Source of the DNA: DASZZV01 sp035544835
GTDB taxonomy: Bacteria > Acidobacteriota > Thermoanaerobaculia > Gp7-AA8
Length of the DNA stretch: 9,370 nucleotides
Reading direction: 5' to 3'
NCBI GenBank assembly: GCA_035544835.1
Contig: DASZZV010000462.1
Location: forward strand, 1 to 9,370
A program made the translations under genes and the position numbers. Position 1 is the first letter of the stretch, and the number at the start of each line of letters is the position of its first letter. Shown in pieces: positions 1 to 5,503 of the stretch. The notes under the pieces were generated by a model that saw nothing but the letters and a program-made list of their open reading frames with translations, made no database searches and was not told the DNA's origin.

Positions 1-40
1 GCAAACATTTTCGATTGCCAAGGGTCTAAGGCCCCCGCCC

Positions 41-125
41 AGATCCCTCGCTGCGGCTCGGGATGACACCACTCAGTTTCTTTTCTCAGTGGCAGCGCGC
101 ACGCTGTCCCTTGCTCGGGATGACA
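41..125. repeat. Two direct copies of a short intergenic repeat
   Basis: The segments at 41-68 and 106-125 share the core CTCGGGATGACA, preceded by related C-rich sequence (CCCTCGCTGCGG in one copy, GTCCCTTG in the other). They lie just beyond the 3' end of the TetR operon in a stretch (1-154) with no convincing gene. Their similarity is direct observation. I have an impression that CCCTCGCTGCG..CTCGGGATGAC is a widely dispersed bacterial intergenic repeat, but I could not search for it. Confidence 0.5.
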
Positions 126-142
126 ACAAAACCGAAACCGGT
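125..142 (-). terminator. Weak terminator candidate after the TetR operon
   Basis: Read on the minus strand, a 4-base-pair stem ACCG-GTTT-CGGT begins 13 bases after the TetR stop codon and is followed by TTTGTT. The stem is short, so this is only a possible intrinsic terminator for the four-gene operon. Confidence 0.25.
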
Positions 143-154
143 GTGGTCTGGAGG

Positions 155-829
155 CTACCCCTCGATCCCGCGAAGCAACGCCACCAGTCGCTTCCGCAGC
201 GGTCCCATCAAAGGCAGTGAGGCGATTTGAATGAGACGAACGATCAGGTCGAGCGAGCCGTCGACTAGTAAGCGGGTGCGCCGCTGGTCCGGCGACTGAT
301 CGAACATCCAGAAAAGAATCAGTCCCATCTGAACCATCCACAGCAACCGCGGCAGATCGTAATGAAGATCTTTCGGCACCTTCGTCGTCGACTCCTCGAT
401 GGCTACGCGGAAACTGTCGATGCTCTCATCGCGCATCGGTTGGGTCTCCTGCCCGAAAGGCGACAGCGGGTGATGCGGATCGATCCCGATTCGAACGAGG
501 GCCACGAGCAGCCGGCGATGTTCCGCGAACTGTTCAAACTTTACGTCGATGACCGCCCGAAGCCGCTTGCGCAAATCCTTCGATCTTTCGATGGCGGGCG
601 GAAGCAGGGTGCGAGCCTCCTCGGCGGTACGTGCGTAAAAGGCCATCACCAGCTCTTCCTTAGAGCGGAAGTAGTAGTAGGCCGCGCCCGTCGCGACACC
701 GGCGGCGGCGGAAATGTCCCGCATGGTCGTCTCGTCGAAACCCTTGTCGTGGAACAGAGTCAGCGCGGCGTCGACGATGCGCTCGCGCGTCTCCTCGGCC
801 TTGGTCGTCGTGGTCTCACGCCTCGTCAT
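155..829 (-). CDS. TetR/AcrR-family transcriptional repressor
   Basis: This 224-residue protein has the usual TetR length. The N-terminal DNA-binding domain is clear: a first helix around residues 14-28 (TRERIVDAALTLF), then a helix-turn-helix at about 36-56 with the family pattern TMRDISAAAGVATGAAYYYF, followed by SKEEL. Residues from about 65 onward form a helical ligand-binding and dimerisation domain too variable to name an inducer. It is the last gene of a four-gene operon. Its ATG overlaps the stop of the DCC gene (ATGA), and no ribosome binding site is visible, so translation is probably coupled. The operon promoter carries two TGAAC-N2-GTTCA palindromes, a typical arrangement for a TetR dimer, and the inference is that this protein binds them and represses its own operon. 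The family call is very secure; the target is inferred. Confidence 0.95.
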   Translation of the reverse strand: MTRRETTTTKAEETRERIVDAALTLFHDKGFDETTMRDISAAAGVATGAAYYYFRSKEELVMAFYARTAEEARTLLPPAIERSKDLRKRLRAVIDVKFEQFAEHRRLLVALVRIGIDPHHPLSPFGQETQPMRDESIDSFRVAIEESTTKVPKDLHYDLPRLLWMVQMGLILFWMFDQSPDQRRTRLLVDGSLDLIVRLIQIASLPLMGPLRKRLVALLRGIEG

Positions 830-1260
830 TGGTTCCAGTGTACTTCGCAGGCCGCGGCAGGTTCGTTCTCGAGCCGGCTCGCGATTTCCTTATCACTCCT
901 AAGCGCCAGCGTGCGTGAGATCTCGATGCGATTCGAAGACACCATCGCCCATACCTTCCGCGCCAGACCTCGCAACGGCCCGCGTGCGATCCGCTGCGAC
1001 CAGACGCGATATTCGACCATCGCCCACAGGCACACGGTCCAGGCAGCATCGTCCCTGTAGACATCGCCTTCGTCAGTGACCACGATCAACTCGGAAGGAT
1101 TCTCCTGCGTATCCAGCTCCGGAAAGAGACGTCGCGCCAGATCCGATCCGGCCGGTATGAAGTCAATCGCGCAGTATGCCGGCTGGTCGGTCATCCAGAG
1201 GCGAACACGCGAGCACAGGCCGCATTGTGCGTCGTAGAGCACGTAGAGACATTCGATCAT
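826..1260 (-). CDS. DCC-family (DUF393) thiol-disulfide oxidoreductase-like protein
   Basis: A 144-residue protein. Its N-terminus, VLYDAQCGLCSRV (residues 7-19), matches the DCC family signature YDxxCxxC; the two cysteines are C13 and C16, arranged like the redox pair of thioredoxin-like folds. No signal peptide is visible, so it is probably cytoplasmic. The chosen ATG is preceded by a good Shine-Dalgarno sequence (GGGGAGGG on the minus strand, 1265-1272) and overlaps the upstream epimerase stop as ATGA. The frame is open 17 codons further upstream, but that would put the start well inside the epimerase and place DCC residues at an atypical distance from the N-terminus. The biochemical substrate of DCC proteins is poorly known. 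The operon links this one to an NAD(P)-binding epimerase and a membrane protein. Family call is secure; redox activity is inferred from CxxC. Confidence 0.9.
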   Translation of the reverse strand: MIECLYVLYDAQCGLCSRVRLWMTDQPAYCAIDFIPAGSDLARRLFPELDTQENPSELIVVTDEGDVYRDDAAWTVCLWAMVEYRVWSQRIARGPLRGLARKVWAMVSSNRIEISRTLALRSDKEIASRLENEPAAACEVHWNQ

Positions 1261-2225
1261 GATGCCCTCCCCTGTCTGTCTGCACAAAGATCGCGCGCCG
1301 CGAGTGGCCAATCTGCGAATTCGAAGGCAAAGCCCTCCTCCAGCAATCGGCCCGGCACGACGCGACGGCTCTTCAGAATCAATTCCGTCTCACTTCGCAT
1401 GGCCAGAGCGCCAACGCTCAGCATCCAGGGGGTGGCCGGAAGGCCGAAGGGAACCCCCCAGCTGCGGCGAAGTACGCGCATGAACTCCCGGTTCGGCAGC
1501 GGCTCAGGGGCGGCCAGATTCACGACGCCCTCGATGTCCTCGCGCTTCATGAGGAATTCAAAGGCCCGGACGAAGTCGGCGTGATGAATCCAGGAGACGA
1601 ATTGCCGCCCGCTGGCCGCTGCCCCACCCAGGCCCAGGCGGACCAGGGTGAGCAGAGTATCGAAGGTGCCGCCGCGCTCCGGCGACATCACCATCGCCGT
1701 CCTCAAGATGACCTTACGCGTTCGTGAAGTCAGGGCCTCGTCCACCGCCGCCTCCCATTTTCTGGCTACATCGATACTGAAACGCCAGGCCTCGGGGACT
1801 CCCGGCTCTTCACCCCCGATGATGCCGCTGTGCTCGTCATTGCCCGCGTCAGTGTGATCGGCGTAGATCGTGGCCGTGCTCATCTGCATCCAGAGGGGAG
1901 GCGGTTGATCGGATTCCTCGATCGCCTGTCCGATGACGCGGGTCGACTCGGTACGAGAAAGGAGAATCTGTCGACGGTTTTTGGTCCCGTAGCGACAGTT
2001 CACGCTCCGCCCGGCCAGATTCACCACCGCGTCCGCGCCATCGATCTCGCTGGTCCAGGTGCCGAGGGTGCGACCGTCCCACTGTTTGACCCGCCATGGC
2101 GCCGGTTTCGGATTACGGGTCAGCACCACCACGTCGTCGCCTCGTCGATGGAATGTGGACGCCAGGAGATGTCCCAGCGCCCCCGAGCCACCCGCAACGA
2201 CAATCCGAGGAGCGATCACGGTCAC
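1257..2225 (-). CDS. TIGR01777-family NAD-dependent epimerase/dehydratase-like protein
   Basis: A 322-residue protein of the extended short-chain dehydrogenase fold. The Rossmann nucleotide-binding loop is VVAGGSGALG (residues 9-18), followed by VVLTRNP at 33-39. NLAGRSVNCRY (69-79), ARKWE (154-158), SWIHHADFVRAFEFLM (211-226) and the closing P(x)nLLEEGFAFEF pattern (291-303) are the conserved blocks I associate with the TIGR01777 (YfcH/SULA-like) branch. Length is normal for the family. The canonical YxxxK catalytic pair is not evident: Y121 follows STATI but no lysine stands four residues on, as expected for this atypical branch. The start is a GTG that overlaps the upstream membrane-protein stop (GTGA); the stop overlaps the DCC gene. 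A GTG two codons later is an alternative. Substrate unknown; NAD(P)(H) binding is inferred from the loop. Confidence 0.92.
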   Translation of the reverse strand: MTVIAPRIVVAGGSGALGHLLASTFHRRGDDVVVLTRNPKPAPWRVKQWDGRTLGTWTSEIDGADAVVNLAGRSVNCRYGTKNRRQILLSRTESTRVIGQAIEESDQPPPLWMQMSTATIYADHTDAGNDEHSGIIGGEEPGVPEAWRFSIDVARKWEAAVDEALTSRTRKVILRTAMVMSPERGGTFDTLLTLVRLGLGGAAASGRQFVSWIHHADFVRAFEFLMKREDIEGVVNLAAPEPLPNREFMRVLRRSWGVPFGLPATPWMLSVGALAMRSETELILKSRRVVPGRLLEEGFAFEFADWPLAARDLCADRQGRAS

Positions 2226-2620
2226 ACCGTCGCCGGAGGAGCGATCCTCTGGCCCGCCCGCACCGGCGGATGGGCCGCCTCCGTGGCGCGGTTGCGCATC
2301 GAGGAGAAGATCCTGATGTTGAGGAAGTGCATGGCACCCAGCACGAGGAGAACGACACCGATTTTTGTGCTCAGGTACTCGATGGAAGCCGCCAGGTCCC
2401 GCGGCTTCTCGCCATACTTCAAAGCCAGTGAGACGTAGCCGACATTGACGAGGTAGAAGCCGACCACCAGAAGCTGATTGACCGAGTCGGCGAGGGGCTC
2501 GTTGCCGAGAAACGTATCGACCAGAAAGATCCGGCCGTTCTGCTGCAGAGTACGAGCAACCCAGATCGTCACTCCGATGCTGATCAACAGGTAAACGATG
2601 TAACTGCCTACGACGTACAT
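2222..2620 (-). CDS. Small three-helix integral membrane protein, unknown function
   Basis: A 132-residue protein with three predicted membrane segments: about residues 4-23 (VGSYIVYLLISIGVTIWVA), 49-69 (LLVVGFYLVNVGYVSLALK) and 86-106 (KIGVVLLVLGAMHFLNIRIF). They are separated by a polar stretch (TLQQNGRIFLVDTFLGNEPLADS) and KYGEKPRDLAAS. The tail from about 108 is basic and proline-rich. I do not recognise a family with a known function. It is the first gene of the TetR-controlled operon. Its ATG has an AGAGAGG-type ribosome binding site (2627-2633, minus strand), and its stop overlaps the epimerase start. The operator at 2644-2659 lies 23 bases upstream of the start codon. Being first in the operon suggests it is a main output of the TetR switch, but its activity cannot be read from sequence. 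Confidence 0.88.
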   Translation of the reverse strand: MYVVGSYIVYLLISIGVTIWVARTLQQNGRIFLVDTFLGNEPLADSVNQLLVVGFYLVNVGYVSLALKYGEKPRDLAASIEYLSTKIGVVLLVLGAMHFLNIRIFSSMRNRATEAAHPPVRAGQRIAPPATV

Positions 2621-2643
2621 GATTAGCCTCTCTTTTCTATATT

Positions 2644-2659
2644 TTTGAACATGTTCAAA
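2644..2659. promoter_or_regulatory. Operator O1: perfect 16-base palindrome at the operon transcription start
   Basis: TTTGAACATGTTCAAA is a perfect palindrome of 16 bases. It begins 3 bases downstream of the -10 hexamer (2663-2668, minus strand) and would cover the transcription start near 2656. This position lets a bound dimer block RNA polymerase. It shares TGAAC-N2-GTTCA with O2. Binding by the TetR protein encoded at the end of the operon is an inference. Confidence 0.72.
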
Positions 2660-2662
2660 TTA

Positions 2663-2691
2663 AAGATAAAGCCGAAACGGGGTGCCGTCAA
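2663..2691 (-). promoter_or_regulatory. Sigma70-like promoter of the TetR operon
   Basis: On the minus strand a -35 TTGACG (2686-2691; 5 of 6 consensus) is followed after exactly 17 bases by TATCTT (2663-2668; 4 of 6 consensus). The likely start near 2656 gives a leader of about 36 bases, including a ribosome binding site. Palindromes O1 and O2 flank the promoter on both sides, which supports it as the regulated operon promoter. Confidence 0.72.
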
Positions 2692-2700
2692 GGAGTTTTT

Positions 2701-2712
2701 TGAACGCGTTCA
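2701..2712. promoter_or_regulatory. Operator O2: second TGAAC-N2-GTTCA palindrome upstream of the -35
   Basis: TGAACGCGTTCA is a perfect 12-base palindrome of the same form as O1, differing only in the central two bases. Its centre is 55 bases from that of O1, and it starts 9 bases upstream of the -35 hexamer. A spacing of about five helical turns would put both sites on nearly the same DNA face, compatible with cooperative binding or a small loop. The regulator assignment is inferred. Confidence 0.65.
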
Positions 2713-2731
2713 GATTCAGACAGGAGGCTTT

Positions 2732-2854
2732 TTGTGTGGCACAGGCACTCTTGCCTGTGGGTCGGCCGTCGAGGCCGACGTTTCTGTGGATCATGAACAG
2801 GAACGCCCCGGCTCGACGCCGTGGCACACAGGCAAGAGTGCCTGTGCCACACAA
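2732..2854. repeat. REP-like inverted pair with perfect 28-base arms
   Basis: The arms at 2732-2759 and 2827-2854 are perfect reverse complements over 28 bases, enclosing 67 bases. Each arm is itself a hairpin: CACAGGCA-CTCT-TGCCTGTG in the left arm. The interior holds another perfect hairpin, GTCGGCC-GTCGA-GGCCGAC (2761-2779). This nested palindromic structure resembles REP/BIME elements. It sits between the operon promoter and the tRNA-Lys 3' end, where it could also separate transcription units. Small open frames across it are artefacts of the repeat. No transposase gene is present. Confidence 0.8.
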
Positions 2855-2885
2855 GAAACGCCGAAGAAAGCCACTAACGCGGCGT
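2851..2885 (-). terminator. Possible terminator after tRNA-Lys
   Basis: On the minus strand, ACGCCG (2880-2885) can pair with CGGCGT (2858-2863), followed by TTCTTGT. The loop is 16 bases and the stem takes in the last A of the encoded CCA end, so this is weak. The adjacent REP-like hairpins may be what stops or processes the tRNA transcript. Confidence 0.25.
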
Positions 2886-2960
2886 GGTGAGCCCGGTTGG
2901 AATCGAACCAACGACCAACAGATTAAAAGTCTGCTGCTCTACCGACTGAGCTACGGGCCC
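2885..2960 (-). tRNA. trnK: tRNA-Lys (anticodon TTT)
   Basis: The minus strand reads GGGCCCG, GTAGCTCAG-type D arm with GGTAGAGC, then an anticodon stem GCAGA/TCTGT around the loop CTTTTAA with anticodon TTT, then GGTTCGATTCC in the T arm and CGGGCTC closing the acceptor stem. The acceptor pairs fully with one G-T. The discriminator is A and CCA is encoded, giving 76 bases in total. All arms fold normally, so it should be functional and reads AAA/AAG. It has its own promoter at 3005-3033. Confidence 0.97.
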
Positions 2961-3004
2961 GGATGAACGCCAAATAGGATGCGCTGACGCGCCGGAGAGG
3001 AGTC

Positions 3005-3033
3005 AAAATACGGACTCGCCCTGCGGCTGTCAA
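3005..3033 (-). promoter_or_regulatory. Strong sigma70-type promoter for tRNA-Lys
   Basis: On the minus strand a perfect TTGACA (3028-3033) is followed after 17 bases by TATTTT (3005-3010; 5 of 6 consensus). The start would lie near 2998, about 38 bases upstream of the mature tRNA 5' end. It is oriented correctly and lies between the tRNA and the phosphohexomutase stop. Confidence 0.8.
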
Positions 3034-3071
3034 TCGACATTCCGCTAACCGGCCCTGGACGCGCCAGATTC

Positions 3072-3085
3072 CTGACATCTGACAT
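3072..3085. repeat. Two tandem copies of the 7-base unit CTGACAT
   Basis: CTGACATCTGACAT is two exact copies of a 7-base unit, located 5 bases beyond the stop codon of the phosphohexomutase gene. It is too short to be certain on its own. It is reported because two longer 7-base-period arrays occur elsewhere in the window, also at gene 3' ends. Confidence 0.5.
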
Positions 3086-3089
3086 CCAA

Positions 3090-4553
3090 TCAGCTTCGGT
3101 CGAGCTCAGCCACAGCCGTACCTAGAATGTGATCGACGCGCTCGCGCTCCAGACTCTCGCAGTAGATACGGATCATCGGCTCGGTTCCCGACTTCCGGAG
3201 CAGCAGCCACGAGCCATCCCTGAAGTTGAGCTTCACACCATCCTTCTGTTCCCTCTCCCCCATTTGAAAGCCGAAGGAGTTGTCGAGGTCACCGGTTCGG
3301 GCGCGCTCGATGAAAGCAGCACACGACTCCGGAGATCGGTACAGATCGAGCCGGTTGTAATGAAAAGCTCCGAACTCGTTCTCCATATCGGTGACGATGT
3401 CGGACAACTTCTTCCCGTGCGCAGCGATGCATTCCGCCACCAGCAACCCGGTCAACACACCGTCCCTCTCCGGCAGAAAGAAGCCCAGCCCGATGCCGCC
3501 GCTCTCCTCTCCGCCGATGAGAATGTTTCGCGTCAGCATCAGATCGGTCACGTATTTGAAGCCGACCGCCGTCTCGTGCAGCGGCATTTCGAGTCCCCGG
3601 GCAACCCGTTCGACGAGTCGCGACGTCGAGAACGTTTTCACGATCTCGCCGGTCATCCCTCGCCTGCGCACGAGATAGAGCGCCAGCAGGGCAATGATCT
3701 TGTGAGGCGACACGAACTGGCCTCGATCGTCGATGATGCCGAGTCGATCGGAGTCTCCATCGTTGCAGATGGCCACGTCATACCGTCCCCGGTTCATCAG
3801 GCGCATCGTCGGGATGAGATTCTCGGCAATGGGCTCCGGATTGACACCGGCGAACGACGGGTTCGACTCACCTCTGACCGTCTTCAGAGTTGGCCAGGCG
3901 TTGAGCGGACGTTTCTGGCCACGACGGGGGCGCGGCGCGTAACGACGATCATTGTCGGCGACGTCGAGAACTGCCGCCGGAATGCCGGCCGCCACGCCAT
4001 AGATCGGATCGTGCAGGATCCGCAGTTCTGCCGCGCGCATCTGAGCGACGTCGAGATGCGTTCGCAGGGTCGACACATAATCATCGAGGAGATTGGTCTC
4101 CTCGACCGAGCCACCGCCGCGACGGATCTCCTCGCCGAGGGCACCGGCGATGCGATCGTAGATCTCGGGGAGCGCCGAGCCGCCGTACCAGGCCTTGAAT
4201 TTGATGCCGTTGTAGCGGGCAGGGTTGTGGCTGGCGGTGATGACGACCCCGCCGAGAGCTTTGCGTTGGTGTACTGCCAACGAAACGGCTGGCGATGGAA
4301 GCGGAGTGCTCGACAGCAGAACGTTGAAGCCGGCCTTGCTCAACTCCAGGGAAGCTTCCTGGGCGAATTCCCGCGACAGAAAGCGCCGGTCATAACCGAC
4401 CACCAGCGAACCGCGATCGACATCGGCCGGCGGAGAAAGCTTCGTCGCCGCCACGGCAATTGCGTTCACGACCGTCCGGACGTTGGCGAAGGTGAAGCCG
4501 TCGGCAATCACCGCCCGCCATCCGTCCGTACCGAACTGGATGTTCTCGTGCAT
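3090..4553 (-). CDS. Phosphoglucomutase/phosphomannomutase (alpha-D-phosphohexomutase)
   Basis: A 487-residue cytoplasmic enzyme that interconverts hexose 1- and 6-phosphates through a phosphoserine, supplying sugar phosphates for glycogen, nucleotide-sugar and cell-envelope synthesis. All four signature loops are present in order. The phosphoserine loop is TASHNP with S108. The metal loop is NDGDSDR (264-270) with D265, D267 and D269. The sugar-binding loop is GGEESGG (347-353). The phosphate-binding loop is RKSGTEP (453-459). The start MHENIQFGTDGWRAV fits the family. Glucose versus mannose preference cannot be decided from these motifs, so no gene symbol is given. Between HDPIYG (181-186) and VRGESNP (226-232) there is an arginine-rich, proline-rich stretch (about 201-221) that seems longer than usual. 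There is no Shine-Dalgarno sequence and a TACAAT hexamer lies 6 bases before the ATG, so the mRNA may be leaderless. A long antisense open frame covers the gene but has no protein-like features. Confidence 0.96.
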   Translation of the reverse strand: MHENIQFGTDGWRAVIADGFTFANVRTVVNAIAVAATKLSPPADVDRGSLVVGYDRRFLSREFAQEASLELSKAGFNVLLSSTPLPSPAVSLAVHQRKALGGVVITASHNPARYNGIKFKAWYGGSALPEIYDRIAGALGEEIRRGGGSVEETNLLDDYVSTLRTHLDVAQMRAAELRILHDPIYGVAAGIPAAVLDVADNDRRYAPRPRRGQKRPLNAWPTLKTVRGESNPSFAGVNPEPIAENLIPTMRLMNRGRYDVAICNDGDSDRLGIIDDRGQFVSPHKIIALLALYLVRRRGMTGEIVKTFSTSRLVERVARGLEMPLHETAVGFKYVTDLMLTRNILIGGEESGGIGLGFFLPERDGVLTGLLVAECIAAHGKKLSDIVTDMENEFGAFHYNRLDLYRSPESCAAFIERARTGDLDNSFGFQMGEREQKDGVKLNFRDGSWLLLRKSGTEPMIRIYCESLERERVDHILGTAVAELDRS

Positions 4554-4559
4554 TCCGCG

Positions 4560-4565
4560 ATTGTA
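4560..4565 (-). promoter_or_regulatory. Candidate -10 hexamer placing transcription start at the mutase ATG
   Basis: TACAAT on the minus strand (5 of 6 consensus) ends 6 bases before the ATG at 4553, so a start 7 bases downstream would coincide with the A of ATG. No good -35 is found at 16-18 bases. The region lacks a ribosome binding site, which agrees with a leaderless transcript but does not prove it. Confidence 0.4.
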
Positions 4566-4585
4566 TCGGGGATGGGCGGAAGTAG

Positions 4586-4742
4586 ATTTCGAATTTCGAA
4601 TTTCGAATTTCGAATTTAAAAGAGGCAGTGAGGAGCAAGGACTCCTAATCGGAGGACTTCATTGAATTAATTTCGAATCAAAGAGAGGCAGTCGTCGCCC
4701 CAGCGCTTATCGCCGCCTCTTTAAAATTCGAAATTCGAAATT
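4586..4742. repeat. MITE-like element with 28-base inverted ends built on ATTTCGA repeats
   Basis: Four tandem copies of ATTTCGA occupy 4586-4613. The segment 4599-4626 is the reverse complement of 4715-4742 over 28 bases with a single A-A mismatch (4618 against 4723), and it encloses an 88-base core. The core contains a degenerate direct copy of the left end: 4669-4692 matches 4606-4629 at 21 of 24 positions, offset by 63 bases (nine heptamers). The element fills the space between the 164-residue protein stop and the mutase start. There is no coding sequence inside it and no clear target-site duplication. Whether it moves, terminates transcription or only folds as a long hairpin cannot be told here. 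Confidence 0.8.
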
Positions 4743-4753
4743 GCTCTCCCATC

Positions 4754-5248
4754 TTACTTCGGTGCCACAGTCACCCCCTCCGCGCCGCCGGTGATCTTGA
4801 AGCGCGAGGAGTGCTGCGCAGTGTCGGGATGCAGGGAAAGCGGACGGAAGTCGCGTGGCTGTTGCGACAGTCGTGCATCGATCGTGGAAGAGGTGGTCAG
4901 CGCTGGAGCCACCGTCTGCGTTGACGTGACGCCAAGCATCTGTTCCTTGCGCGCTGTCTCGAGCAGCAATGGATCGGCCGAGCTCGACTCCGAGACCTGC
5001 CCTTCCTTGACGACCACGTAGTGAGGCTTGGGGACCTCGGCTGGAGCGACCGTGCGCCGACGGTACAGGCCGCCATACTGACCGGCCTTGGTATTTCTCA
5101 GCTCCGAGAGATACGACAGAATCAGGAACCCGACCACAAGTGCAACCACCGTCACGCTCACGTTCCTCACAGTAAAGATTCTCTTTCCACCGCGACGGTC
5201 ACGGGGAGGGCCAATTCTGAGGTCTGTGCTATCAGCTGACGGTGCCAT
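4754..5248 (-). CDS. Unrecognised single-pass membrane protein
   Basis: A 164-residue protein of no family I recognise. Residues 1-27 are polar and strongly basic near the membrane (RDRRGGKR at 16-23). One hydrophobic segment follows at about 30-48 (VSVTVVALVVGFLILSYL). The remaining 115 residues are low-complexity and rich in S, T, P and A, with LLLETARKEQMLGV around 93-106 possibly helical. The charge pattern suggests the N-terminus is cytoplasmic and the tail is outside the cytoplasm, making it an anchored protein rather than a secreted one. The ATG at 5248 is the only suitable start before an in-frame stop, but the ribosome binding site is weak. It could form a transcription unit with the mutase, though the 200-base repeat element between them argues against tight coupling. 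Codon-position composition looks gene-like; function unknown. Confidence 0.7.
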   Translation of the reverse strand: MAPSADSTDLRIGPPRDRRGGKRIFTVRNVSVTVVALVVGFLILSYLSELRNTKAGQYGGLYRRRTVAPAEVPKPHYVVVKEGQVSESSSADPLLLETARKEQMLGVTSTQTVAPALTTSSTIDARLSQQPRDFRPLSLHPDTAQHSSRFKITGGAEGVTVAPK

Positions 5249-5338
5249 ACAGACTACTTATTCAAAGTAGCTGCCATGTATTGCTGATCAGGAGACAGAG
5301 ACTACTAAACCATTTATCTTCATTGAATTACGGACCGG

Positions 5339-5432
5339 CGTAAGGGCGCGCAGCTACGCCCCCGCAACTCGGGCGGGCGGAGGCTCGGACCCGAATTCCA
5401 AGGTACCGGACGCCCAGCCGCGCGTCCCTACG
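5339..5432. repeat. Degenerate inverted repeat pair (REP-like) upstream of recO
   Basis: The segment 5339-5355 (CGTAAGGGCGCGCAGCT) and the reverse complement of 5416-5432 (CGTAGGGACGCGCGGCT) agree at 14 of 17 positions. The interval is very GC-rich with further short palindromes. It lies in the 255-base gap between divergent genes (4754-5248 minus and recO plus). No promoter with good -35 and -10 boxes could be fixed in this gap. Confidence 0.55.
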
Positions 5433-5503
5433 GGAGGTTTGTTTCATCTCGCGAGTAAGATGTCCGTTGTGATCGTGTCGCCACGCGATCCCGCCGCCCG
5501 CGA

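Noticed and set aside
2647..2656. GAACATGTTC as a LexA (SOS) box
   Set aside because: The Gram-positive LexA box has the form CGAAC-N4-GTTCG with a 4-base centre; here the centre is 2 bases, a second copy exists with the same centre length, and a TetR gene is in the operon.
2645..2966. Small open frames on both strands around the tRNA
   Set aside because: They are translations of the 28-base inverted repeats (similar peptides from both strands) and run through the tRNA or promoter.
3129..4619. A 496-codon open frame on the plus strand
   Set aside because: It lies antisense to the well-supported phosphohexomutase, has no recognisable domain, and its end is translated ATTTCGA repeat. High GC explains the long open antisense frame.
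4586..4742. Complete insertion sequence
   Set aside because: No transposase frame and only 157 bases; it can at most be a non-autonomous element.
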